DNA from: Tetrahymena thermophila SB210
Lineage: Eukaryota; Ciliophora; Oligohymenophorea; Hymenostomatida; Tetrahymenidae
Length of the DNA: 64,000 nucleotides
Direction of reading: 5' to 3'
Assembly: GCF_000189635.1 (NCBI RefSeq)
Contig: NW_002476559.1
Coordinates: forward strand, 1,736,001-1,800,000
Part shown: in pieces, positions 37,786 through 50,185 of the stretch
Position numbering within the stretch: the stretch's first letter is position 1
How the letters are laid out: the number at the start of each line of letters is the position of its first letter
The notes under the pieces: model-generated
Told to the model about the DNA's origin: nothing
Databases searched by the model: none
The model's input: only the letters and a program-made list of their open reading frames with translations
Translations under genes and position numbers: made by a program

Positions 37786-38136
37786 TCAATGAGCAGTATA
37801 AGTTAAATTATTACAATCTCTTTCAGTAAATGTAACATCAAATCCTTGTTAATATTTCATTATTAATTCAGTTTAGTTCTTTTTCAAACAGCTAGTAACA
37901 GCATAAATTCTCTCACCTTCTTCATTATCAAATAAAAAAGAAAAGGCCTTAGGATAACTGCAAATATTTTAGACAATAAAAGACTATTCAAATTCAGGTT
38001 ATTCGTCATTTGAGACTAATTTCAAGCATTGAGCTTTTGTAATATCATCGTATTCAATGATTCTAGTTGTGAATAAAGTAGTAATTACTAACAATGCGCC
38101 GATTGTTACAAATGACATTAAACTCTTAGCAACCAT
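37786..38136 (-). CDS. Small secreted four-cysteine protein 1
   Basis: A single-exon frame of 116 residues under the ciliate code. Residues 1-24 (MVAKSLMSFVTIGALLVITT and onward) form a signal peptide or N-terminal anchor with a short basic start. The rest has no other membrane segment. Cysteines sit at 37, 59, 83 and 108, with spacing 22, 24 and 25, nearly the same as in the three related genes downstream on this strand (42139, 44029, 45362). Two disulfides in a small extracellular domain are likely. The function is unknown to me. This is the most diverged of the four: it lacks the VATLFT wording and has an extra eight residues after the last cysteine. Confidence 0.8.
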
Positions 38137-39429
38137 TATCTATCTATCAATCTTCTCAAATATTTATTTTTAATTAATGTTTATTAATTAATTTTAAGTT
38201 TATGAAATTCAAGAAACCTTTCAAACCCTTTTTCAATAAATTTTATTTTGATTTATTTTTTGAAAGCACTCATTTGGTATTACAGATTAAAAAAAGGTTT
38301 TAATTCGATATTATTTACTATAATTTCAATTAATTTTCAAATTGCTTGTTTAATTGATCAAAATATTTGTCTAAAATTTATTATTATAAGAAAATTAATT
38401 TATTGTTTTATCAAATAATAAAAAATGAGATTTTTAAAATTGAGCTATTGAAAAGTAAAATGTATTTTACAAGAAATGTTTCTATCTATCTATCTTACTT
38501 CATCATCGTTATTCAATAATGAATGAATTAAAAAACCAAAATATAAAAAATATAAAAATAAGAATTAAAACTAAGAAAAGAAATCAAATATAAGTAAGTA
38601 GCTAAGTATTTTTAATTAAGTGTTGATTTAATATTCATTTATTTACTTTTCATTGATGTAATTAGGGTTAAAAAAGGAATAATTAATTTTAGACTCATGA
38701 TTGCTTACAAATTTTGCAATTGAATTTTTCCAATAAATTTATTAGCAACAAAATAAAGAAATCTAATCAAATAAATGAGAAAAGCAATTAAAAAAATTCT
38801 TTATTTTTAAACTAGAAGCAATTATTTATTTATACTTATTTTTTATCGAAAATTTTACTTTTTTACGATATTAAATTTCTCCTAAGCTTTTTTCAATTTT
38901 TTCTCAATTTATGATAAATATTTACCATCTTTTATGTTAATAAAAATAAAATCTATTTTATATTTTAATTTTAATTTTACAAAAAAATTTTTAATATATC
39001 TATAAAAAATAGTTTTTTTATGTTAAAATTAATTTTACATTTATTAGTATTTATTTTTAATTAAATATTGGTCTTAATTCAAATAAATAAAGTTAGAATT
39101 AAATGCCTTTGTCATTTTTTTATTCTTTGATTTCCAGTTTATCAAAGAAATAACTTTTGTTGGAAATAAGGAATGTAATGTTGACCTTAGCAAATTAGTG
39201 TTAATTTTAATTGAATATGTTTAATAGGTTATAATCTAAAAAAATAAAATAAGAATAAAATTAATTTATTTATTTATCATTTTTTAATTTAAGTTTTATA
39301 TTTATCAAATTATTTTATTTAAAATATCAAACTAATTTTAATATATTTTTAGATAATACAAAAGAAATCAAAACAAAGAAATTGACCCTACTGCTTAATA
39401 TAAAATAAATAAATAAATAAATAAATATA

Positions 39430-39464
<35 letters not shown>

Positions 39465-39995
39465 GAATAAAATCTAATTAATTTAGATTTATTTTTAAAT
39501 TTAAAAAAATATTTTTTATTTATTTGATTTTGAAAAGTAAGAAATTATGAGTGAGTGAATGCTTTTTTGTTAAATTTTTTAGAAATTTGAAGAATTAAAA
39601 AATCAATGATATATTAAATAAAATATAAAAATAATTAATTAACTCAAATCAACTTAAGAATTCATAATATATTTTATCAAATTTTTGTAATTTATTTTTG
39701 AGAATTTTTTTTGGGGGTTTAAATTAATTAATAAATTACCATTTTTTTTCACAAAGATTTTAGAATTTGTTTGTTTGTTTGTTATAGAAAGTTTTTTTTG
39801 ATCAGATGGATATAGAAAAGTAAATAAATAAATACATAGATTTTGATTTATTTGTCTCTTTGAATAATTATTTAGTTTATTTATTGATTTTTTATCAGAA
39901 AATATTTATTTGTTATTTTACTGAAATATAAAAAGATAAATTGCTTTACAAATAAATAAATAATCAAAGAATATTTTGTTTTTATAAATTTTAGA
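38137..39995. other. Spacer with AAAT microsatellite
   Basis: About 1.9 kb of A/T-rich DNA lying upstream of two divergent genes. An (AAAT)n run occupies about 39405-39465. It should contain both promoters. No further gene was found. Confidence 0.6.
39405..39465. repeat. (AAAT)n microsatellite
   Basis: About fifteen AAAT units with one interruption (ATAT near 39426-39430), the longest simple repeat that I noticed in the window. It is intergenic. Confidence 0.9.
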
Positions 39996-41285
39996 ATGTT
40001 GGAACTTTAAAAGCTTCAAAAAACTTAGCAGGATGTAAAAGTTATAGACTTAAATTTTAGCTAGAACAACTTAAATGAGTAATAGCTAAGCCTTTACAAA
40101 TAATTGATGAGGTCAAGAAGAAATGTATAAAGCATCAATCTTGATTTGACAAAAAGTTCAGCAAGCAAGGAGCATCTAAATAGTTTATTTAAAAGGATTT
40201 CTAAAATGCCTTGCCTTGAGCATCTCTCAATTACGTTAGGATAATCAAAAGCGTTTTAAATGAAGGAAATGTTTGAATTTCTATCAAAATTAAAAATACT
40301 AGTTTCGCTCAAATTTAGTTGCAATTTTTCAAACAAAAAAGATGCTTTTGATTTCAGCGAGTTTCTCTCAAAAATGTAGAATTTAAAATCATTAAAGCTA
40401 GATATTGTACTGCAATATTTTAATGATTTTGAAAAAATTAAGCAAGAAATAACTAAGATGGATAGGCTAGAAGAGCTCACGTTGAAGGTAAATTAAAATA
40501 GTTTAGTGTGTGGCACTTAGTACTTTTAAAACTGTATTAATGAAAAGAATTGCTTAGAATTTCTTTCATTAAACTTATCACTGGTTTAATATGATTAATC
40601 TAAAATTTAAGAAGTAGTCAAGGAAATATAAAAAGCGAAGGGCTTGAAAGTTTTAAAATTGACACTAAAATTAAATGAATACTAACTGAATTATCTCCCA
40701 TTTTATTAACTTTTGTTTCAAATATGGTCTTAATTAAAAGAAATAACTCACTTTTATCTATATTGCGATTTCTTGAGGACAGAGGAGTGTAAGTTTTTAC
40801 TCAGCGAATTAAGCAAGCTTGATAGTTTAAAACTTGTTTACTTAAGTGGATTAAACATTTAATTAGTATCATAAATGTCTTCTTTTTTTTAAAGTTTAGA
40901 TAATAAGTTTTATTTGCAATTAGATCTAGCCAAATTTAGAAGAATTATTACTATTAAAAGTGAACATTATGGACTATTTTCCTAATCCTTGCTATAAGTT
41001 AAAAACCTATAAGCAATATATTTACACTTAACTTAGGAATACAATTAAAAAATTGAAAATTTGCCATAAGTTTTCGATAGTTTAAAACAATCAAAAAGTC
41101 TGAAAAGCATAGTAATTGATTTTTCAACTTTGATAAAAACTTATAAGAACTGTATAACAACAAATTTGTTGAAGTTAAAGAATTTATATCATATTAATTT
41201 ACTAAAAAATTAAGATTTGCTAAATTAAAATAAGAAAAAAATCTATAGAAAACTTCCAAGATTAGTCATGGTTTTAGCTAATTGA
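39996..41285 (+). CDS. Leucine-rich-repeat-like protein, 429 residues
   Basis: One uninterrupted frame of 430 codons ends at TGA. It is Leu/Lys/Ser/Asn-rich, with recurring units of about 25-35 residues ending in words like LEHLSITL, LVSLKFSC, LKSLKLDI, LEELTLKV and LKVLKLTL. That is the beta-strand signature of irregular leucine-rich repeats. There is no signal peptide or membrane segment. The ATG directly follows TTTTAGA, which could be an acceptor, so an upstream exon is possible though none was seen. The large minus-strand gene at 47009 has the same style (LEELTLYS, LKKLDITF). Such proteins normally bind other proteins; the partner is unknown. It interrupts the four-cysteine cluster on the opposite strand. 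Confidence 0.78.
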
Positions 41286-42138
41286 GATTCTATGTATCTA
41301 ATTACCTTTCTCCAATATTAAAACAGTCTTTAACAATAAAATACTATTCAAAAAATAGAAAAAAACCAAGTAAAGTTGAAGAAAAAACAATAAAAAACTA
41401 ATGAGTATTATTCTGAAAATCTTTTTGGATGTTTATTTCTGAAAAATCTTTACTGATATTTGTATTTTAATTAAAATTCAAAATATTTTGATAAATGAAA
41501 CCTGTTAGTTTAAACAAAAAAATAAATAAAAAACAAAAAGCTATACAAAATTTAAATTAAATGAAAGCTTTTACATAAAATGTTTTATGGAAAGTAAAAA
41601 ATATAACAAATTTATTTATTTTTTAATTTATTTAAAAATTAATTAATTAATTTAAATGATTTTATAATTTTGTGTTTTTGCTCTAAGTAATTAAAAATAA
41701 AATAAATTAAATGAATAATTTGATTAATCTTTCTTTTATTTACATACTTAAAATAAATTAATTTTATAAAATCTATTTAATTCTTTAATTTTTCGGCATA
41801 CAAAAACCCTAACTAAATAGCAAATAGTAAGAAATTAATTTATTTTTGAAAGATCATAAATGCTTTAAATTATCCCATAAAAATAAGATTTATTTTTTGT
41901 TCAAATTTTCAAAATAAAAATATTTGTTTTTTACTTTAAGTTAATATTAAAAATTAATTTTAGTTAATAGGTTTTTAGGTATAAATAGGAAATTAATAAA
42001 TAACTAACTGCTAATATAATTTTATATATTTTTAAATACATACTAACATTTTAGCTAAATAAATACCTATCAATAAAAATAGATAAGTTATTATTTTTGA
42101 ATAGATAAAAAGGTAAGTAGGTAGGTAGGTCTGCTTTT
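41286..42138. other. Spacer between convergent genes
   Basis: A/T-rich DNA with TTAA runs near 41637-41655 and a GTAG/GTAA tetranucleotide run close to 42112-42130. No gene is seen. Confidence 0.6.
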
Positions 42139-42462
42139 TCAACAAGCTTTAGAATAAGCATCTAACATATTATCGCCAGATTCGTAGTTTAGCTTAAATG
42201 ATTAGTTAGCACTCAAACAAGGAGTTTCAATATCAATTGTCTCTTTGTTTTTCTTTTGAATTCCAAAGAAGAACTTCATTTTGTTTACGCATTCATTTGA
42301 AGCGTAGTAGAAATCATCTTAATGAGATTAAGGAAGTTATATTTCTAAGCAAGTAGGAAGAACATTAATTTTTTCTAAGGATTATTAAGATTTGCTAAAG
42401 GTCAAAACAGTTGCAACTCCTAAGAGAGCAGCAAGAGAAATAATTAAAACTAATTTGTTCAT
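42139..42462 (-). CDS. Small secreted four-cysteine protein 2
   Basis: A single exon of 107 residues. The N-terminus MNKLVLIISLAALLGVATVL is a clear signal peptide and shares LLGVAT with the copies at 44029 and 45362. Cysteines are at 38, 58, 82 and 107, the last being the C-terminal residue; spacing is 20, 24 and 25. The word ASNEC around the second cysteine matches ASNTC and AVNQC in the other copies, and PCLSANQS matches GCLKPNQS. No enzyme motif is seen. It is probably exported or delivered to a secretory compartment. Confidence 0.85.
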
Positions 42463-44028
42463 CAAAAATTTTGTTGAATAATTTTATTTATTTATTTATT
42501 TTCTTTTTTTTTATTATGAATTTTTTTTCAGATATAATTTGTAATTTCAATTTTATCTGTAATTAGAAGTTGATTAAATAATCATTTGATATTTTTTAGT
42601 TTTAATTTACATCGATTGGAGATTGGAGATGAATTTGATCAAGATTTCTTATTTCAAATTGAATCACTAAAGTAATTACCTTCGTCATTTTAGTTTGGGA
42701 TATTAGATCATTTTGGTAATATATTACTAATCATTTCTGCTTGGAAAGGCAAAATTAAATTCGTTAATAAAAGAAATTCAGGGAAACCCTAAATGTTTAT
42801 TCTATACACTAACTTGTGAATCATTATTATTGAGAAATAATATTTTATTTTTTATACAAAAATAAATAGTCTTCTTCTTTCTCTGTGTTCAAATAAATCT
42901 AACCTTTAAAATAATCTTAATAATAAATCAATTAATTTGCTTTATTATTTATAAAATCTTGGTTGTAATTAGTATAACCCAATAAAGAGTGTGTAAATAA
43001 GTAATTGAGTGAATGATGTAGAGTTGGATATTGTATTTATTAATTTTTTATGGAAAAATATTTATTTTTTAGAATAAATCTAAATGTTTTATTTCACTCT
43101 TAATAAATCTACTTAATACAATTTAAATTTGCTAAAGAATATTTCTCTTAAAATAATTTATTTGCTTGTTAATCATTGGTTTTTGAAGAGCAATCAATAT
43201 TTGCTAATAATACAAATTAATTCAGATAAACCCTCTATGTTTACTTTACACTCTAAAAAATTGATTAGTCATTCGTACTAAATTAATTTATCTTAAAAAA
43301 ATCCTGCCTACTTGATTTTTTTTGAATAAATAAATCTAATCTTTAAAATAATCAAAATAATCAATAAATTAATAAATAAATATTTAAATTAATTAATTAA
43401 TTATGAGATAGATTTTATTTATAAAAATTTCGTTGTAAATTTGTAATGAGCAAACCCAATAATTAATTAGTGATTGGCGTAAAGTTAGTTGTTGGTTGTA
43501 TTTACTTAAAAATTTTTTGATGAAAATAATAATTTTGTAGATTTAAACTAAATTAAATGTTTTTTTTCCTTATATAAAAACAAGATTGATTGGCCAGCTA
43601 TGTATGTAATTAGAATAATTTTCAATTAACATCATTCAGAAATTTCATTATTTTTTATTTAAAAAACATTTTTTTAATTCATATTTAAATTATTAGTGAT
43701 TTTAGTTAAAATAATTTATTTCTTTCTTTGCTTGTGGTTCATGAATTTGTTAAAATTTTTATTTTAATTAAAATTAATATTTAGTTTTTTTTGTAAATTT
43801 GGAAATAAAACTTAAAATAAATAAATAAAATTCTCTAATACATTTATTTATTAAAGAGAGAGAAAGATAATAAATAAATAAATATTTTTTGAAATAAAAA
43901 TCCTTACGACTAAATATAAATATTAAAATGCAGCTAGCTATCTAGCCAGCTAGCTAGTTAGCTCTACATATAACTAATACAAATCTTAATTAAGAAGAGA
44001 AGAAATTAGTTTGAACAAGAATATGATT
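42463..44028. other. Spacer
   Basis: A/T-rich DNA between two family members. It contains a GCTAGCTA-type palindromic run near 43932-43962 and an ATTGGAG..TTGGAG short repeat near 42615-42630. No gene is seen. Confidence 0.6.
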
Positions 44029-44349
44029 TCAAACACAGTTATAGGTTTCTTTCATATTTGAGACTTGTAATACATCTGTGACATGGGGCATTAAAGTAGA
44101 TTAATTTGGTTTTAAACAACCAGTTGACTAACTAACAGTTTTACCATTAATTGTAACATCGTAGTCAAAAACGACGTTGTAAGCGCAAGTGTTTGAGGCT
44201 AAAAATTCCTTTTTAGTGCGTCCATATAAGAAAGTAAAGCAAGAGAAATCTTCAAGAGGGGTATTTCTTTGAGAGTTGAAAGTGTAGATAGTGGCCACTC
44301 CCAATACAGAAATTAAAGATATTAATAATACTGCAGTTAAAGTTTTCAT
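44029..44349 (-). CDS. Small secreted four-cysteine protein 3
   Basis: A single exon of 106 residues starting at the ATG at 44349 (MKTLTAVLLISLISVLGVAT); frame continues upstream only through non-ATG codons. It has a signal peptide of about 22 residues, then PLEDFSC. Cysteines are at 37, 55, 78 and 105 with spacing 18, 23 and 27. Only one Gln codon in the first 76 is a reassigned stop, so most of it reads even under the standard code. The V-F-D-Y-D-V-T-I strand-like stretch after Cys2 lines up with VSFKFQINID in copy 4. Function unknown. Confidence 0.86.
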
Positions 44350-45361
44350 TTTAATCAATTTTTTAATTAATTTTTTACAAAAAATACTTTATAAATATAG
44401 ACTAATAATTATTTATTTCTTTATTAGAGAGAGAAATGCTTAATTAATAAAAGAATTGTTTAATAAGGCATCAAATAAAGTAAATCCTATTCTATCAACT
44501 ATTTTAAAATCAATAATTAAATCAAAATGATTTCAATAGTATTTCAAGCCTTCAAAGACAAAAACAAGCAAACATTTAAATGTAAATAAATATTAAACCA
44601 ATAAGAATAACATAAAATGTTTATCAATAGAAGCTCAATCAAAAAAGTAAAGAAAAATTAGTAACTAACTAAATAATAAACTAAGTAATTTTTTTCTTTA
44701 ATCTTACTTAATATACAAAATTAAGTGATAAGAAATCAATAGAAATTTTCTAATCTTTTAGTTTCTGTTTGTCTGTCTGTATTAAAATTAACTCTTTTCA
44801 TTTTTTTGAAATCAAAATCTTTTTCAAAAAGATAAAATATTGCTTGTTTATTCATACTTACTTACTTACTCATTTATTTATTTACTTATTATTAAAATGT
44901 ATTAATCGTAACTATAAAATTCAAATTAAGTAAATATTTACTAAAACAGAAATTATTTTAAATCTTTAATTCAAAAAATTAATTAAAAAACAAATATCTA
45001 TCTTTTATAAAAGATTATTTTTAACTAACACCCTTTTTATTTATAATTAATAGATAAACAAACAAACCAACCAATCCTTTAGTTTTAAATAAGAATTACC
45101 AACAAACAAATAAATAAAAAATTGTTAAAAATTAATTATTAATGAAAAATGAAAATTTAAATTTATTTTTTGTATTAATTTTACTATTTTCTTTCAAGAT
45201 TTGCAAGCATTTTTTATTTATAAATTTATTTTCATCAAATAAATATTAAAAAATAAAATTTAAAATGCTAAAAAATATATTTTTGATAAAAAATTGACCA
45301 TTCATTAATTAATTATATTTGCCAATTTAATAAATTGCATTATCATTCATTAATACACAGA
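44350..45361. other. Spacer
   Basis: A/T-rich DNA with short TTAC and AAAC tetranucleotide runs. No gene is seen. Confidence 0.6.
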
Positions 45362-45697
45362 TCAACATTTACTAGATTTGAAACCGAATATTTAGAAAAG
45401 ACTGGTGATGTTAGGAATAGTAATAGTCTCACCAGGTTACATACACTTAGTAGTTTATTCTGAGATAACGTCATCAATATTGATTTAGAATTTGAAAGAG
45501 ACCTTTTAATCCCAGCATTAGTTGACAGCAAAGAATTCTTGCTAAGTGGTTTCGTCAACATCCTAACCTAATTTTAAGGCTAAACAATCGTCTAAGTTAA
45601 CCTTTTTTTCTAAGGGAGCTCTATGATTTAATGTGAATAAAGTAGCAACTCCTAAGAGAGAAACTAAAGAAATTAACAAGAGAGGAGTAATTCTCAT
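45362..45697 (-). CDS. Small secreted four-cysteine protein 4
   Basis: A single exon of 111 residues. MRITPLLLISLVSLLGVATL is a signal peptide very like that of copies 2 and 3, followed by RAPLEKK. Cysteines are at 38, 61, 85 and 111 (C-terminal), spacing 23, 24 and 26. An open frame in another register at 45343-45561 is only a shadow of this gene. It is the first gene of the cluster in the direction of transcription. Each member has its own upstream spacer of more than 900 nt, so they are probably transcribed separately. Confidence 0.85.
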
Positions 45698-47008
45698 TTT
45701 TTTGTATTTTTTAATTTTTAAAAGTATCTTTTTTATTTACTTTTTTAATAATTATATCAAATAATACAAAAATTTATTTAAAATTTGAGTTTAATTTATT
45801 TTATTCTAACTTTAAAGTATTTAAAAAAAATTTCTTTTTTAGAAGGGCTTAATAAATTAAGAATTCAAGCTCAAATTACCTTTTGTATGCTAGCTATTTT
45901 TTGCAAGAAATCTTTTTTTCTAAAAAAATATAAAATGTAAATTTTTTAATGAAAAAAATTTTTTTTCTTATTATTTTTCTTGATGTAAAATTTTAAGCTA
46001 TTTTGAAAATAGTAGACAGATAGAACTAACCAGATAAATTAATAAATAAATAAAAAAATAAATAAAGATAAAAAGAAAGCTTTTGATTGAATTAAACATG
46101 TATTAAATGTAAATAAAAAAGAAGAACAAATTAAAAATTTAGTTTTTAATAAAATTTTAGTTTTGTACAAGAAATAAATTGATGAATCTAAATAAAACAA
46201 AAATGATGATTAAATATCTGTCTATTTGTACTTATCTATCAAAATTATACTTAATAATATATAATGATTATTTTATGAATTTAGAAGCTAAGTACTCCTT
46301 AGACTGATTGCCATTTATTTACTCAGGTAGCTAAAATTAGGAAGAGAAAAAAAAAATTCAGTAATGACACTTATTTTAAATATTTTTCAACTAATTAAGT
46401 TTTTCATAAAAGAATTATAAGCATTTCCATCATAAGAAATATTTTGATAATAAAAAAAATTCACAATATGATAAAATTATAATTTAAAAATGGTTGTTAT
46501 GGCATAATATTATATTTAGTTAAATATCTCTTTGGATAAAGTCACTTATACTGAAGATACTAATCATAAGAGGAAGAGATCCATTGAATCAAAAATTCCT
46601 CCATCCATTAATTCATTTTAGTTTTTGTTCAATAATTTTAATTTTTTGAGAAAAGAATTTAAGTTTTTATCATATGAATAGAAATATTTTGATAAAAAAA
46701 ATGATAGATAATCTAATTTTTAATACACAAGTATCATTCTTATCTATTAAATATAAATATAAATAAAATAATTAAAAAAATGAATAATAAAAATAACATT
46801 TAATAGAAATAATTACATTAGGTGATTGATATAATTTAATATGTTTAAGTTGTATGATTTTGGTTTTTTTCACAAATTTATTTTATGTAAGTTGTAAAAA
46901 TGTTCAAAAATACAGAAATACTTTTTCGAGAGATCATAAAATAAAAATACTTTTTTAGAATATAAAAAAATAAAAGAAGCGATTTACAGATAAAATAATA
47001 ATGAGGTT
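45698..47008. other. Spacer
   Basis: A/T-rich DNA between the cluster and the large leucine-rich gene. Two related stretches near 46370-46460 and 46620-46700 (TTTTTCA..AAAGAATT..AAGCATTT/AAGTTTTTATCATA..ATATTTTGATAA) look like a diverged duplication of about 90 bp. No gene is seen. Confidence 0.55.
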
Positions 47009-50000
47009 TCAATAACCTATTGTTGCTAGTTTCTTTAGGTTTCTTGCTAAAGCTACATAGATTTCTTAATCTACAATACTGGGATTCTAAATGAAATAGA
47101 AATTAAAACCAATTAAATTTTAGTTATTAATTTTTTTGAGGACTTGCAAACATTGGCTTCTCGCTTATATCACTCTTTAAATTTTTAACACAGAAATCTT
47201 AAGAAACTAATTATATACTAATTTATTAGTATTTTATACTGTTTCTTCAAAGAATTAAAGGCTTGGGTTGTCTACTATGCAGAATACTTCTTAGAATTAA
47301 TTGGTTTTATTTTAGAAATATTTGGTTAAATACTTAAAACTTTCAAAGTCATCTTAATGTTTTAAATGAACTACTACCTGCTTCATTTATTCACATAAAC
47401 TAAGTTCGGGATCTTCTTCACAAAGTAAAGGACCTTCCAACTAAAAGAAATAATTATTCTAGTACTAGAATCCTATATCTAAAGAAAGTTCCCAAGAATT
47501 TACAAATTGGCTTAATAAAAACCTTCTTTTTTACTACTCGAAATCAAATTTAACATTTTTACTAATTTACTACAATCTTTATTAAGCTTTTATGATGGTT
47601 GATATGCCAATTTAATCGTCTAGTGCCAAAGATATGTCTAATTATTGCAGTTTCTCTAGCTTATAAAGGTTTTCTAGAATTTAATTTAGAGCTTTTTCAC
47701 TTAAATAAACCTTTTAACTTTTTATTGTCAACTCTTCAACAACAGTTAAACTTAAAATAATATCGTTAAGCAGTTTTTCATTATATTCAGGATTAGGTTT
47801 ACCTGCAAAAGTAATATCCAACTTCTTTAATTTATTTAGGAATTAGTATTATTTATCAGAATTCAATTCAATTTCTTATTCAAAGCAGACAGAAGGACAT
47901 TCGATTCTTAGTGAAGTGAGATTCATTAAATTTTTTAAATAATTAAAACGGAAACAGTTTTAATTACTATTCCAAGAATTTTCAAATTTAACTTAAGGAA
48001 AATAAACAATTTCTAACTGAGGCAGAGCTTGTAAATTGTTTAAATTATTTCTAAATTCATTCCAAAAATGACTTTCATCACTGTTGTAATAAAATTTTCT
48101 CAAATATTTAATTGAAGTTATCGAGAAGTTGTCATTTTCAGAAATTCTTTTTAAAATAGCTTGAAATAAGCTATTAACACTTTCTTTGATTACTTCTGCT
48201 TCTTCAGAGATTGAAATTACAGTGTAATACTAGCTACCTTTTTGTTTAATCCATAAAGAATCTGGCTATTTGATGGATTTGGGAAATTTGCTATAAGCCT
48301 GAATCATTTTAAACTAGTTTAATTGTCCTAAAAATTCAAAGTTAAGACTTGTTTTAGGTATTTACAATTGACAATATTATATTGCATCAAATAAATCAAC
48401 TATTTGGTTGTTTTACAAAAAATTTGAATCTATTTTCACTTTCAGATTTTAAATAGCATTTTGCTTTTAAAACAAAGCTTTTAAAATGCTAAAATTTAAT
48501 TAAATTCCTTAAGAAGGTTAATTTTCTTCATTCTCAAAATCCGATTTAGTTCTTTCATTTTTATCTTCTTCTTCTTATTTGTTTTCTATCTAATCGAAGA
48601 TTAATTCTAAAGTAAATATCTTATAAGTATAATTAATTAAAGGGGAGATATACTTCTCAATAAGACACCCTTAGTAATCTTTAGAGTAAGCAGGATTTAT
48701 TAAAAGTTTAATGTGAGTAGATTAGGACAATTACAGTAAAGAAGTTAAAAAAATTTACTCATTTTATTTATGAAATATTTCAAGAGACAAAGAATTATTA
48801 TAAATTGATGATATTTCCTTGTTTTCTTTAATTGTATCTTAAAGAGAGAAATTTCCTTCTTTTAATTTTTTGATTTAAAAGCGGTGCATTCCAGAATAGC
48901 CTTAAGTATTTACACAAGCTTTTTTTAATGATTTCATAATAGCAAGCTTTTCGTAAAGAACTATATAATTCTAAAGGGAACCATTTTTAGTAGTGAGTTT
49001 GAAGTTCTAAAGTTTTTCTTGTTTTTACAACACAGCTAGCATGTTAAAATGATTTTCTTCCAAGAGGTTGCTTAATTCATAGGCTTAATTATGCATTAAT
49101 TCTAGTCCTGTTAAACAAGAGTACTTTGTTAAGAAGTTCTTTAAAATTTTTAAATTATTTAACTCTCCTGCTTTAATTGAAAAGAATACTTTTGTTTCTT
49201 AAGTTAGTTACAGTATTTACTCTAGTCCATTAATTTACTCTAATCCATTAATCTAATCATATTCTTTTTTAGTGAAATTTAACTTAAATGTAAAGCTGTC
49301 TAGATTAGAAGAATGATTAGTCTAGTCTAAAATCCTCTAAACCAAAGATTACTCCATGCCTCTATTAGGGGCATTAACAGTTATGTGCTTGATATGTCTA
49401 GCCTGAGCTATCTAGAATATAGTTTCATCAATACTATTTTTAAATTTAGGTTTCCAACAGTTTATTTCAAATTTAAATCTTAATAGAGACAAATCTTCTA
49501 AGCTTTTCAAATAAAATTCATTTTATTTATCTACTGATCCACTCGAATACAAAGTTAATTCTTCAAGTTTCGGAAGCTTTTTGAGGAAATTAATAAAGTT
49601 ATTTAATTGGTCTTAAAAGACTTATAATGGTTTTTCATATACTATTTTTATTTTTTTTAACTCTTTAAGTTTAGAAATCTTAGATCCCATAGCCATATAA
49701 CCTTCGTTTCTCACATTACTAAATTTCTTAAATGTCATTTTTAATTTTCTAGCGTTGGAAAACTTCTCAATCAACTTAGACAATTTATTCATATCTTTAT
49801 ACCCAAAGCTATCATTTTATATTTGAATATTCAAATTTATTATTTCTCCTTTAAACACGTCTATAATCTGATGTATTTAAGAAATATTCTAGTTCTAAAA
49901 GTTGCTGCTTATAATGAGTATCAATTCGCTATAATTTTTCTGGTATTACTCAAATTTTTAGCATTTTTGTTGAACTTTTAGTTACATTTTTTCAACTAAA

Positions 50001-50185
50001 TAAAATTCATATAAAAAAGCTTTATTTTTATTCTATTCAATAAGTTCTTTCAGAATTTCTAGATTGTATTCGATTTCTTATTTAGTCCAACTAAAAAATT
50101 CAAAAAAAACCTCCTTGTTTGATTCAATTTTTCCTTAATAGGTTTTTAGATCCTCTTTTTTTATGTTTTTGTTTTGGATTTCCAT
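47009..50185 (-). CDS. Large leucine-rich-repeat-like protein, 1058 residues
   Basis: A single exon of 1059 codons runs from MEIQNKNIKKED to TGA, without a frame break. Residues 1-120 are charged and probably coiled coil. The rest is a long series of irregular Leu-rich units with strand-like words such as ARKLKMTF, LEELTLYS, LEDLSLLRF, KHITVNA, LTSLRIEC and LKKLDITF. There is no membrane segment or signal peptide, so it is likely cytosolic or nuclear. The same repeat style is seen in the plus-strand gene at 39996, which suggests a shared family expanded in this organism. A 7-residue INGLEQI duplication occurs near 49220-49255. I infer a protein-binding role; no enzymatic domain is visible. 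Confidence 0.82.
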
